A stretch of DNA of 64,000 nucleotides from Lentzea aerocolonigenes (GTDB taxonomy: Bacteria; Actinomycetota; Actinomycetes; Mycobacteriales; Pseudonocardiaceae): assembly GCF_000974445.1 (NCBI RefSeq), contig NZ_BBOJ01000028.1, forward strand, positions 1 to 64,000, given 5' to 3'. Position 1 is the stretch's first letter. Every line of letters starts with the position of its first letter. This document shows, in pieces, positions 36,761 to 45,068 of this stretch. The position numbers and the translations under genes were made by a program. The notes below the pieces were generated by a model, which was given only the letters and a program-made list of their open reading frames with translations, was not told the origin of the DNA and did no database searches.

Positions 36761-37639
36761 CTAGGTCCAGCTGAGCCCGGCGCGCGTCTTCCAGTACTGC
36801 TCGGCGGGTTCGGCCAGGTCCGGCAGGTCCACGCCGACCCGCAGCGCGTCCACATTGGACCGCAGCTGCTCCGGGCTCGCTGCACCCGACAGCACGACGT
36901 CCACCCACGGCTGCCGCGCGATCGCCGCCAGCGCCACCGCGTCCGGGCCGACGCCCAGCGCTTCCGCCTGCGCCGCAACCGCTTGCGGCGGGTCGACGAC
37001 GAGCCTGCCGTTCGCCACACCCTCCTTGACGATCACGCGCAACCCGGCGTCGTGCGCCTCCCGCAGCGCCTCTCCCGCCGAGGTCTCCAGCAGGTTCCAG
37101 GTGGACTGGACGGACGAGAAGATGCCGAGTTCGAGCGCCTTGCGGATCGCGTCGGCCTGCCGCGGTCCGGACGTGGAGAAGCCCAGCGGCACGCCGATCT
37201 CGACCATCGCGTCCTGCAACGCGCGATCTGAGAACAACGGGCTGTCGGCCGTCAGCGAGTGCACCTGGTAGAGGTCGATGCGCGGCAGCAGTGCGCGGGT
37301 TTCCTGCCACTGCTGGGTGAAGCGGGCCAGGGAGTGCTCCTTGACCTCGTGCACCTCGGCGTCGGGCCGCCAGTTCGCGGTGTAGGCGTAGCCCCACTTG
37401 CTGGAGACCGTCACGTCGTCGTGGCCGGGCAGCCACGACGACAGGAACTCCTCCGACAGCCCGTACGAGCGGGCGGCGTCGACCCAGCGAATGCCCAGTT
37501 CATAAGCCGTGTCGAGAACACGGTGGCATTGCGCGCGCATCGACTCGACGTCACGCACGGCAGGAAGCGCGTCTTCGCGACCGAGGTTGATGTAGGCGGG
37601 ACGACCGAGCGACGCCAGTCCGAGCGCGAGTTGAGCCAT
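36761..37639 (-). CDS. aldo/keto reductase
   Basis: This 292-residue TIM-barrel oxidoreductase keeps the catalytic tetrad Asp54, Tyr59 (VDAARSYG), Lys81 (SSKWGY) and His127 (YQVHSL), so NADPH-dependent carbonyl reduction is expected. Late residues VLSGAASPEQLRSN form the cofactor-binding loop. The substrate is unknown. It probably has its own promoter in the 60 bp before 37700. Confidence 0.9.
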   Translation of the reverse strand: MAQLALGLASLGRPAYINLGREDALPAVRDVESMRAQCHRVLDTAYELGIRWVDAARSYGLSEEFLSSWLPGHDDVTVSSKWGYAYTANWRPDAEVHEVKEHSLARFTQQWQETRALLPRIDLYQVHSLTADSPLFSDRALQDAMVEIGVPLGFSTSGPRQADAIRKALELGIFSSVQSTWNLLETSAGEALREAHDAGLRVIVKEGVANGRLVVDPPQAVAAQAEALGVGPDAVALAAIARQPWVDVVLSGAASPEQLRSNVDALRVGVDLPDLAEPAEQYWKTRAGLSWT

Positions 37640-37651
37640 GGTGCAACGGTA

Positions 37652-37677
37652 AACGGCGGCCCCGGAGGACCGCCGTT
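37652..37677 (-). terminator. terminator after the GH5 gene
   Basis: AACGGCGG (37652-37659) pairs with CCGCCGTT (37670-37677); on the minus strand the stem is followed by TACCGTTG. It lies 23 bp past the endoglucanase stop. Confidence 0.6.
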
Positions 37678-37699
37678 CACGTGACCCGCCGGGGTCGGC

Positions 37700-38743
37700 C
37701 TAACGGTTGGCCCTGATGTGGTTGCGCACCCACTTGCCGGCTTCCTTCAGCCGGCTCTCACCGGTGAAGCTGCTGCCGGAGCAGGTGCCTTCCTTGAACA
37801 CCGCGCCCGAGCGCTCGTCGTCGGAGAAGTTCCAGTTCGTCCACGAGATCTTCGCGGAGTTCATGAACGTGATGAACTTGTTCGCCATGGTGAAGTCGTT
37901 GGGACCGTCACCGGAGGCCTCCTGCGAACCGAACTCGGTGACGAACACCGGCACCTGGCTCGAGACCGTCTTCAGGGCGTTGAGGTAGCTGTCCCTGTGG
38001 TCCTTGGCGTAGAAGTGGAACGTGTACATCAGGTTCGAGGCGTTGACCTTGTTGCGGCTCACCTCGTTGATGTCCTTGCCGTCGGACAGGCCGAACGTCG
38101 ACCAGCCGTGCGTGCCCACGAGCACCAGGCTGTCCGGGTCCTCGGCGCGGATCGTCGGGATGACGGCCTCCGCGTAGGACTTGACCTTCGACCACGACAC
38201 GCCGTTCGGCTCGTTGGCGATGTCGTAGATGATGTTGGTCTTGTCCTTGTGCCGCTGCGCGATCTCCTTGAAGAACGTCTTGGCGCGCGAGGTGTTGTGG
38301 TTCGGGTCGCCCGGCGAGAGCTGGTGCCAGTCCACCAGCGCGTACAGGCCGCGCTTGGTGGCCTCCTCGATGTAGCCGTGCACCATGTCGGTGAACTTCC
38401 GGGGGTTCGACTCGTAGCCGCCCTCCTGGATGTACATCGAGATGCGCAGGACGTCGGCCTTCCAGTCGTTCGCGAGCGCGTCCAGGGACGCCGTCTTCAC
38501 GCACTGGGAGTACCACTGGATGCCGTGGGTGCTCATGCCCCGCAACTGGACCTGCTGGCCCGCCTGGTTGCACAGCTTCACACCGCAGACCTTCAGCTGG
38601 CCGTTGACCGCCGCGGGCGAACCCGGTGGCAGAGCGGCAGCGGAGACGTCACCCGCGGCGGCGGCGGAACTTCCCGCCACGACACCGGTCAACGGGAGCA
38701 CGACCGCCGCGGCGAGCGCCACCACAGACTTCTGCCAAGCCAT
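37700..38743 (-). CDS. secreted GH5 endoglucanase (cellulase)
   Basis: This 347-residue secreted hydrolase has a signal peptide (about 1-30, ending SSAAAA), then a GH5 barrel. The acid/base is Glu178 in YDIANEPNG and the nucleophile is Glu270 in VFVTEFGS, so retaining hydrolysis of beta-1,4-glucan is expected. Four Cys (53, 58, 81 and one near the C-terminus in GTCSG) may form disulfides. There is no cellulose-binding module. A palindromic site precedes it. Confidence 0.93.
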   Translation of the reverse strand: MAWQKSVVALAAAVVLPLTGVVAGSSAAAAGDVSAAALPPGSPAAVNGQLKVCGVKLCNQAGQQVQLRGMSTHGIQWYSQCVKTASLDALANDWKADVLRISMYIQEGGYESNPRKFTDMVHGYIEEATKRGLYALVDWHQLSPGDPNHNTSRAKTFFKEIAQRHKDKTNIIYDIANEPNGVSWSKVKSYAEAVIPTIRAEDPDSLVLVGTHGWSTFGLSDGKDINEVSRNKVNASNLMYTFHFYAKDHRDSYLNALKTVSSQVPVFVTEFGSQEASGDGPNDFTMANKFITFMNSAKISWTNWNFSDDERSGAVFKEGTCSGSSFTGESRLKEAGKWVRNHIRANR

Positions 38744-38778
38744 TCAGCGCCTCCTCTCGGACTGCTGGCGGCGGATTA

Positions 38779-38797
38779 GTTAGGTAACTTTCCTTAC
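38779..38797. promoter_or_regulatory. candidate operator of the GH5 gene
   Basis: GTTAGGTAACTTTCCTTAC is an imperfect palindrome (arms GTTAGG/CCTTAC, one mismatch) 36 bp before the GH5 start, in an AT-rich stretch. Similar GTTAGG-n-CCTAAC sites precede secreted polysaccharide hydrolase genes in related actinobacteria as I recall; the regulator is unknown. Confidence 0.45.
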
Positions 38798-38839
38798 CGT
38801 TAAAGGTATAGACGACCTTAGGGCTGCCCCAAGAGCGAG

Positions 38840-39595
38840 TCAAGCGTCTCGTCGCAGAAGAGTCACCGTTCCGGCACCCAGTGTCACCACTACGTAAATG
38901 AACAAACAGGCGACGGCGGCGAGCGGGCCCAGCGGCGGATCGTTGACGACCCCGGCCACCTCCCACACGAGGTACGGCACCATCACTCCTGATGCGTCCA
39001 TGTTCCACGGGGAGGGCAGCATCGGTGTGACGGCCGGCAGACCCCACAGCAGGACGCCCACCACCACGATCGTCACCGCCGTCGACCGCAGCGCCAGGCC
39101 GAGCCCGAGGCCGGTCAGGCCCGTCACCAGGATCGACAGCACCGCCGCGCCCGCCCACGGCAGCACGTCGCCCAGGCTGTCCCACGGCGCGACCGGGGGC
39201 GGCCGGTCCCCCATGATCAGCCAGCTCGTGCCGATGCTGAGGGTCAGCGCGACGGCCCCGATCACCACAGCCGTGGTGGCGACGAGCGCGCTTTTGGCCG
39301 CCAGCAAGCGTTTCCGGTCCGGCACGGCGGTCAGCGCGCCCAGCCGCGGGTCGGACGTCGCCACCAGGGCACCGAGCGCCGCCACGCAGAACTGGACGAC
39401 CGGCGTGATCACCACGCTCGCGTCGGCGGACCCGAACTTCATCTGCTCGGCCGCGGACGACGTGTCGTAGTCCCGCACCATCAGCCACGAGATGGTCGCG
39501 CCGAACGCGATCATCACGCCGATGGCGGCGATCAGGCCGTAGGGCGCCCGGACCGTCCGGAGTTTCAGCCACTCTGCGGCGAGTGCGTTCTTCAC
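38840..39595 (-). CDS. ABC-2 type transporter permease
   Basis: This 251-residue protein has a cytoplasmic N-terminus (LAAEWLKLRTVR, typical of ABC-2 permeases) and six membrane helices, with the loop DPRLGALTAVPDRKRLLAAK between the second and third. It overlaps the ATPase stop by 4 bp and forms the exporter with it. The substrate is unknown. Confidence 0.88.
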   Translation of the reverse strand: MKNALAAEWLKLRTVRAPYGLIAAIGVMIAFGATISWLMVRDYDTSSAAEQMKFGSADASVVITPVVQFCVAALGALVATSDPRLGALTAVPDRKRLLAAKSALVATTAVVIGAVALTLSIGTSWLIMGDRPPPVAPWDSLGDVLPWAGAAVLSILVTGLTGLGLGLALRSTAVTIVVVGVLLWGLPAVTPMLPSPWNMDASGVMVPYLVWEVAGVVNDPPLGPLAAVACLFIYVVVTLGAGTVTLLRRDA

Positions 39596-40293
39596 AGACC
39601 CCTCCCCGAGGTCAGTTCGAGGTAGGCGTCCTCGAGGGAACCGTTCTGCGTCAACGCCTCCATCGGCGTCTCCTTGACCAGCTGTCCTCTTGCGACGATC
39701 ACGACGTGGTCGGCGGTCAGCGCCATCTCGCTCATCAGGTGGCTGGAGACGAAGACCGTGCGGCCCTCCTTCGCGAGGCCGCGCATGAGGTCGCGGATCC
39801 AGCGGACGCCTTCGGGGTCGAGGCCGTTGACCGGTTCGTCGAACATCAGGACCTCCGGGTCGCCCAGCAGCGCCGCCGCGACGCCCAGCCGTTGCTTCAT
39901 GCCCAGTGACAGCGCCTTGATCCGCTTGTGCCGCACGCCTCCCAGACCGACCTGCTCCAGCAGCTCGGTGGCGCGTTTCCGGTCGATCCCGTTGCTGGCG
40001 GCGATCCAGCGCAGGTGGTCGAGCGCCCTGCGCCCGTGGTGCACGGCGGCCGGGTCGAGCAGCGAGCCGACGTGCCGCAGCGGGTGGTCCAGGTCCTGGT
40101 AGCGCTTGCCGTTCACGAGCGCCTCGCCGCCCGTCGGCCGGTCCAGCCCGAGAACCATGCGCATGGTCGTGGACTTGCCGGCGCCGTTCGGGCCGAGGAA
40201 GCCCGTGACCAGTCCTGGTTGGACGGTGAACGACAGGCCGTCGACCGCCGTCGTGTCCCCGTATCTCTTCGTCAGGTTCCGCACCTCGATCAT
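39592..40293 (-). CDS. ABC transporter ATP-binding protein (DrrA/CcmA type)
   Basis: This 233-residue ATPase has Walker A GPNGAGKS (34-41), signature LSLGMKQRLGVAAAL, Walker B VLMFDEPVNGLD and H-switch VSSHLMSE. It is divergent from a two-component system, the usual arrangement for exporters induced by cell-envelope stress or antibiotics. Confidence 0.94.
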   Translation of the reverse strand: MIEVRNLTKRYGDTTAVDGLSFTVQPGLVTGFLGPNGAGKSTTMRMVLGLDRPTGGEALVNGKRYQDLDHPLRHVGSLLDPAAVHHGRRALDHLRWIAASNGIDRKRATELLEQVGLGGVRHKRIKALSLGMKQRLGVAAALLGDPEVLMFDEPVNGLDPEGVRWIRDLMRGLAKEGRTVFVSSHLMSEMALTADHVVIVARGQLVKETPMEALTQNGSLEDAYLELTSGRGL

Positions 40294-40354
40294 GCGGAAG
40301 AGGGTCGGCCTTCGAGGCCTTCTGACGGATCGGCCCGCAGGCCGAGGTCGTGAA

Positions 40355-40370
40355 TCGGACCGTGGTCCGA
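40355..40370. promoter_or_regulatory. palindrome between exporter and two-component genes
   Basis: TCGGACC-GT-GGTCCGA is a perfect 16-bp palindrome 23 bp upstream of the likely -10 of the kinase gene (40394-40399), overlapping the -35 position. Confidence 0.5.
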
Positions 40371-40393
40371 GGCGTCCGGGCCTCTCGGCTCGC

Positions 40394-40407
40394 TACCGTC
40401 GACCGCG
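40394..40407 (+). promoter_or_regulatory. probable leaderless promoter of the kinase gene
   Basis: TACCGT (40394-40399) lies 7 nt before GTG 40407. Confidence 0.4.
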
Positions 40408-41477
40408 TGATCGCGAAACTGCACCTCTACCTGGTCGACGTGGCGGCCGCGCTGGTGATCTGGATCCTCGTCGCCTACGCGATGCTCGAGCCCCACCAGC
40501 CCCCGTCGCCCTGGGTCGCGGTGCCGTTGGCCGCACTGGTCGCGGTCCCCGTCGCCGTCCGCCGGTTGTGGCCGGAGATCGCGCTGGGCGTGACCACGGC
40601 CGCGATGGTGGTGGCGGTGATCAGCCGGGTGCTTCCCGTGCACGCGCTCGGCGCCACGGTGGCCGCGGTCTGCTTCGTGCTCTACACGGTGGCAGTCGAA
40701 CGCGACCGCACGTGGTCGCTGGCGGCGCTCGTGGTCGCCGTCATCGCGACCACGGGGATCTCCGGTGGCGAGCCCGAGAGCTTGCTGGTCGCCTTCGCCG
40801 CGCTGGGTTCGGTGTGGGCCATCGGGTACACGACCAGGCTGCGGCGGTCGTTCCTGGAGCGCGAGACGACCCAGCGGGCCGAGCAGGCGCTGGCCGACGA
40901 ACGCCTCCGCATCGCCCGCGAACTGCACGACGTGGTGGCGCACAACCTGTCCCTGATCGCGGTGCAGGCCGCCAACGCCGCACACGTGCGCTCACCCGCG
41001 CACGCCTACGAAGCCCTGACGGTGATCTCCGAGACGAGCCGCGCCGCGTTGACGGAGATGCGCAGCCTCCTCGGCGTCCTGCGCTCCGACGCCGACCTCG
41101 CCCCCTCCCCCGGCCTGGACGGCCTCGCCGAACTGGCCGACCGCGCGTCACTCGCGGGCGTGCGCGTCTCGTTGGAAGTGCGGGGCGACTCCGCTGTGCC
41201 GGAGGGGATCGGCCTGTCGGTGTACCGGATCGTGCAGGAGGCTCTGACCAACGTCGTGAAGCACGCCGCGCCCGCGTCGTGCACGGTGGTGGTGGACGTG
41301 ACGCCGTCGTCGGTGCGGGTCGAGGTGACCGACGACGGACCTGGGGTGAAGGAGCTGGGAGTGGGACACGGCCTGATCGGCATGCGCGAACGCGTGGCGG
41401 TTTACGGCGGCACGTTCAGCGCGGGCCCTGGTGAGACCGGCGGTTTCCGGGTCGTCGCGGAGCTGCCGCACCGATGA
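40407..41477 (+). CDS. sensor histidine kinase (HisKA_3 type)
   Basis: This 356-residue kinase has five N-terminal membrane helices, a phospho-accepting His174 in IARELHDVVAHNLSLIAVQ, and HATPase motifs QEALTNVVKHA, DDGPG and GLIGMRERV. GTG 40407 is chosen over an upstream GTG at 40350 because of promoter spacing and because the protein then begins just before the first helix. It overlaps the response regulator gene by 4 bp and is divergent from the ABC-2 exporter. Confidence 0.9.
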   Translation: MIAKLHLYLVDVAAALVIWILVAYAMLEPHQPPSPWVAVPLAALVAVPVAVRRLWPEIALGVTTAAMVVAVISRVLPVHALGATVAAVCFVLYTVAVERDRTWSLAALVVAVIATTGISGGEPESLLVAFAALGSVWAIGYTTRLRRSFLERETTQRAEQALADERLRIARELHDVVAHNLSLIAVQAANAAHVRSPAHAYEALTVISETSRAALTEMRSLLGVLRSDADLAPSPGLDGLAELADRASLAGVRVSLEVRGDSAVPEGIGLSVYRIVQEALTNVVKHAAPASCTVVVDVTPSSVRVEVTDDGPGVKELGVGHGLIGMRERVAVYGGTFSAGPGETGGFRVVAELPHR

Positions 41478-42103
41478 CGAGCGTGCTGATCGTCGACGAC
41501 CAGGCGTTGCTGCGCGCGAGCTTCCGCCTGCTGGTCGACAGCGAACCGGACCTGACCGTGGTGGGCGAGGCGGGCACGGGCTCGGAAGCCGTGTCGCTCG
41601 CTTCTTCTTTGGCACCGGACGTCGTGCTGATGGACATCCGCATGCCGGAGATGGACGGCATCGAGGCCACCCGTCTCATGAACGGCCCTCGCGTGCTGGT
41701 GCTGACGACGTTCAACCTGGACGAGTACGTGTTCGGTGCGTTGAGGGCAGGCGCCTCGGGCTTCCTGCTCAAGGACACGCCCCCTGGCGAGCTGCTGGCG
41801 GCGATCAGGGTGGTGGCGTCCGGCGAGTCGTTGCTGTCGCCGCCGGTGACGCGCCGGCTGATCTCCGAGTTCGTCCGGCAGCCCGCGTCGATGGTGGTGT
41901 CGGGGCTGGAACGGCTGACGGAGCGGGAGAAGGAGGTCCTGCTGCTGGTCGCTCGGGGGCTGTCCAACTCGGAGATCATGGCGGAGCTGCACGTCAGCAC
42001 CGGGACGGTGAAGACGCACATCGGGAACCTGCTGTCCAAACTGCACGCACGCGACCGTGCACAGCTGGTTATTGCGGCCTACGAGTCGGGCCTGGTCGGT
42101 TAG
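41474..42103 (+). CDS. NarL/LuxR-type response regulator
   Basis: This 209-residue regulator has receiver residues VDD (7-9), Asp54 (LMDIRMPEMDG) and Lys (LLKDTPPGE), then a GerE HTH (LTEREKEVLLLVARGLSN, STGTVKTHIGNLL). ATGA overlap couples it to the kinase. The divergent ABC exporter is its likely target (context inference). Confidence 0.94.
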   Translation: MTSVLIVDDQALLRASFRLLVDSEPDLTVVGEAGTGSEAVSLASSLAPDVVLMDIRMPEMDGIEATRLMNGPRVLVLTTFNLDEYVFGALRAGASGFLLKDTPPGELLAAIRVVASGESLLSPPVTRRLISEFVRQPASMVVSGLERLTEREKEVLLLVARGLSNSEIMAELHVSTGTVKTHIGNLLSKLHARDRAQLVIAAYESGLVG

Positions 42104-42113
42104 CCTGCCCCGG
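42101..42113 (+). promoter_or_regulatory. probable leaderless promoter of the MoxR operon
   Basis: TAGCCT (42101-42106), overlapping the response-regulator stop codon, lies 6 nt before GTG 42113. Confidence 0.4.
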
Positions 42114-43207
42114 TGTTCTCTGGGGATGTCACCGCCGTGCGCGAGGCCGTCGCCGCCGCGCAGTCCGGTTTGGTCGATCGTGAGCTGATCGCCGAGGTCG
42201 TGGTGCTGTGCGCCGTCGCGGGCGAGCACGCTCTCGTCGTCGGCCCGCCGGGCACGGCCAAGTCGGCGGCGGTGCGGACGATCGCGCGGCAGCTGGGCGG
42301 CACGTACTTCGAGTACGTGCTGGGGCGCTTCACCGAGCCCAACGAGATCTTCGGGCCGGTGGACCTGCGCAGGCTCGCCGACGGAGTGGTCGAGATCGAG
42401 ACCGCCGGCATGCTGCCCGAGGCGGAGATCGCGTTCCTCGACGAGGTGTTCCTGGGGTCCACGGCCATCCTCAACACGTTGCTGGGCCTGTTGAACGAGC
42501 GGGTGTTCCGGCGCGGCGCCACGCGGCTGGAGAGCCCGCTGCGGGTGTGCGTGGGCGCCACGAACACCCTGCCGGACGACCCGGTGCTGGCGGCGTTCGC
42601 GGACCGGTTCCTGGTGCGGCTGTTCATCGACCCGGTGGCGGACGCGCTGCTCGAGGAACTGCTGGAGACGGCGTGGGCGCCCGTGCAGAGCCCCGCGGCA
42701 CACGTGCTGCCGTCCGTCGACCGGCTGGCCGAGCAGGCACGCGCGGTGGACCTGCGACCGGTGGTGCAGGCGGCCGCCACGGCGGTGCGCAGGCTGCGGC
42801 ACGCCGGTGTGGTGCTGAGCGACCGGCGGGTGGTGCGGGCGCAGCGGCTGGTCGCGGCGGCGGCCGTGCTGGACGGCCGGACCGAGGCGTCGGCGGAGGA
42901 CCTGTGGGTGCTGCCGCTCATCGCGCCCAGCAGGGAGGCGCAGGCTCTGGCGAGGGACGTCCTCGGTGACCTGATCGACCGGGCGCGCAACGCGAGCCTG
43001 GTGCACGCGGCGGAGGAGTTCTCCCGCGGGCCGCAGGCGCGGGCGGAACGGCTGGCGCTCACCGCGGAGAAGGTGCTCGGCGGTGAGCTGGACCGGCTGC
43101 GCGTGGAGGCGACGCTGCGGGAGATCGACGCCGGTTTCGCGGCGGACGACCTGCCCGCGGTGCTGCGCGACGCCCGCACGCGTCTCATCACCGCGCTCCA
43201 GCCGTGA
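42113..43207 (+). CDS. MoxR-family AAA+ ATPase
   Basis: This 364-residue RavA/MoxR-type ATPase has Walker A GPPGTAKS (44-51), Walker B IAFLDE (106-111), sensor 1 at VGATNTLPDD and an arginine finger region near FADRFLVRL. MoxR proteins act as chaperone-like remodellers with vWA partners. It is the first gene of a four-gene operon with 4-bp overlaps throughout, and is the motor of a likely MoxR-vWA-beta-propeller ternary system. Confidence 0.92.
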   Translation: MFSGDVTAVREAVAAAQSGLVDRELIAEVVVLCAVAGEHALVVGPPGTAKSAAVRTIARQLGGTYFEYVLGRFTEPNEIFGPVDLRRLADGVVEIETAGMLPEAEIAFLDEVFLGSTAILNTLLGLLNERVFRRGATRLESPLRVCVGATNTLPDDPVLAAFADRFLVRLFIDPVADALLEELLETAWAPVQSPAAHVLPSVDRLAEQARAVDLRPVVQAAATAVRRLRHAGVVLSDRRVVRAQRLVAAAAVLDGRTEASAEDLWVLPLIAPSREAQALARDVLGDLIDRARNASLVHAAEEFSRGPQARAERLALTAEKVLGGELDRLRVEATLREIDAGFAADDLPAVLRDARTRLITALQP

Positions 43208-43554
43208 GACCGCTGACCTGGGCGCGCCGCGAGCCGCCGCTGGAAGCCGCTGCCGTGGCGGGCGGTGCCACATTGCGTGCCGCGACGGTGCGACGGCTGC
43301 GGGCCGGTGCCCGGCTGCGGGTGGCGTTCGGTCCTGAGTGGACGCTCGTGGTCGGTGACGACCTGCCGTGGGCCGACGGCGTCACCTACCTCGGGTGGGA
43401 CGACGGACTACTGGTGCCGACGACCCTCGCGCCGTCGACACCGCCGGGGCTCTTGCGGCACTCGCTGCCGGACGACGCGCTCGTGGTGCTGCCGGGTGCG
43501 GTGCTGACGGGCCCCGCTCCGAGGCGCACGGCGAACCCGGAGCTGCTCGCATGA
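43204..43554 (+). CDS. small bpX-type protein of the MoxR ternary operon
   Basis: This 116-residue protein overlaps both neighbours by four bases (GTGA, ATGA). It shows short beta-strand-like segments with WTLVVGDDLPWADGVTYLGWDDGLLVPTT in parts and a C-terminal VVLPG. Its position between the MoxR ATPase and the vWA/propeller gene matches the small bpX0/bpX1-type component of MoxR-vWA-beta-propeller systems (family knowledge). No catalytic motif is seen. Confidence 0.6.
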   Translation: MRPLTWARREPPLEAAAVAGGATLRAATVRRLRAGARLRVAFGPEWTLVVGDDLPWADGVTYLGWDDGLLVPTTLAPSTPPGLLRHSLPDDALVVLPGAVLTGPAPRRTANPELLA

Positions 43555-45068
43555 CACTGCCGGACGCACTCCGCCCCTGGGCCACCACGCTGTCCACGAT
43601 GGACCTCGACCTCGCCACCGCGCTGGGCCCGCTGCTCAGGGACCTGGACGAGTTCATCGACGCGGCGACCACGACGCACCCGCACCGCGGCGAGCCCGAC
43701 GGGTTCGGCGGCATCGGGCTGAAGGGCGAACCGGAACGCATTCTGGTCTCCGAGTGGGCGCTGGCCCGGCACTTCCCGCACGAGTTCCTCCGCAAGGCCG
43801 CCACCGGTGAGCTCCTCCACACCACCCCGGAGTTCGTCGAACCGCACCGGAGAGGTCAGGCGGCGGTCCTCGTCGACGCGGGCCCCGACCAGCTGGGCGC
43901 CGCGCGGCTGGTGCAGCTCGCGGCGCTGATCGTGCTGCAGCGCAGGGAACCCGGCCTGCTGCTCGGCGTTCTCGGCGATCGGCCGGGCACGTGGCATCCC
44001 GCCGGCATCACGGGGCTCCTCGAGGCCCGCCGCACCACGCGGCCCGACCAGAGCGACGTCACGAAGTGGGCGGACACCGTCGACGACCTGTGGCTGCTGA
44101 GCAGTCCGCGGCTGACCGCCCGGCGCTGCCTCACCACCACCGAGTCGGCGTGGGACGAACGGGGTGCCACCGCCGTGCGCGTCGAGCTCAACGGACTCTC
44201 CACCGAGCTGACGTTGCCCGGCAGGCGGCACGGCGTCAGGTTGTTGCGCGGCAACCTGCGCACGCCCCCGGAGGAGGAGAAGCGCGCGGGCGTGCTGCGG
44301 TTCCCGTCGTTCCCCGGCGCCGAGAAGGTGTTGCTGGCGCGCGGCAGCACCGATCGCGACCTGGTGACGTTGCAGGTCCTCAGCGGCATCCAGCGCCACC
44401 ACCGGCTGCCGGGACGAGTGCTCGCGGCCGCCCAGGTGCACAACCGGCTCGTCACCCTCGTCGAGCGGGACGGTGTCGTCCGTGCGCACGTCATCGGCAA
44501 CCAGCTCAAGCGGTTCTACCGGCTGGCGGTGACCGCGGAGGAGCTCGGCATCGACCCCGAGCAGGTCGCGGCCACCGGACTCGCGCCGCTGCACGTGTCC
44601 GGCAACACGATGTTGTGCCGGTGGAACGACAACTGGTGGGTCCTCCAGGCAGGTGAGCCGCCCCGCGTCAGCGAGTTCGCGGTCGTCGCGCCCGGCAACC
44701 ACCACACGGACGAGCCCCGCACGTCGCGAACGCCCGTGCTGCTCGGTCCTCCTCCGTTGCGGGCCACGTCGCACGACGGAACCCGATGGCGGTTCGAGCG
44801 TCCGCCGGACATCCTGCTCCCGGACGGAGCCAGGCCGCTCGGCCTGCACCTGTTCGAGGACAACAGGCCCGGGATCGTCTTCCAGGAAGGCCTGATCGTG
44901 CGCGTGCAGACCGCCGCCCGCACCCGCACGCTCACCGCCTGGTCCGGCGCGCCCGCCGTGGTGCACCCGATGCAGCCGTGGGTCGCCGTGCCGCGTGACG
45001 ACGGCCGCGTCGAGGTGGGTCACCTCGTCACCGGGAAACGGATCGCGACGATGCGAGGTGACGCGTGA
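43551..45068 (+). CDS. degenerate vWA-like plus beta-propeller protein of the MoxR system
   Basis: The 505-residue protein has a region at about 104-190 resembling a von Willebrand A domain (AAVLVDAGPDQLG then a long helix and LLLGVLGDRPG), but the metal site D-x-S-x-S is replaced by Asp109-Ala-Gly-Pro-Asp113, so metal-ion binding is doubtful. The C-terminal 300 residues hold short repeated beta units (for example WWVLQAGEPP, WVAVPRDDGRVEVGHL), consistent with a propeller (bpX2-like). ATG 43551 overlaps the preceding stop. Confidence 0.65.
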   Translation: MTLPDALRPWATTLSTMDLDLATALGPLLRDLDEFIDAATTTHPHRGEPDGFGGIGLKGEPERILVSEWALARHFPHEFLRKAATGELLHTTPEFVEPHRRGQAAVLVDAGPDQLGAARLVQLAALIVLQRREPGLLLGVLGDRPGTWHPAGITGLLEARRTTRPDQSDVTKWADTVDDLWLLSSPRLTARRCLTTTESAWDERGATAVRVELNGLSTELTLPGRRHGVRLLRGNLRTPPEEEKRAGVLRFPSFPGAEKVLLARGSTDRDLVTLQVLSGIQRHHRLPGRVLAAAQVHNRLVTLVERDGVVRAHVIGNQLKRFYRLAVTAEELGIDPEQVAATGLAPLHVSGNTMLCRWNDNWWVLQAGEPPRVSEFAVVAPGNHHTDEPRTSRTPVLLGPPPLRATSHDGTRWRFERPPDILLPDGARPLGLHLFEDNRPGIVFQEGLIVRVQTAARTRTLTAWSGAPAVVHPMQPWVAVPRDDGRVEVGHLVTGKRIATMRGDA

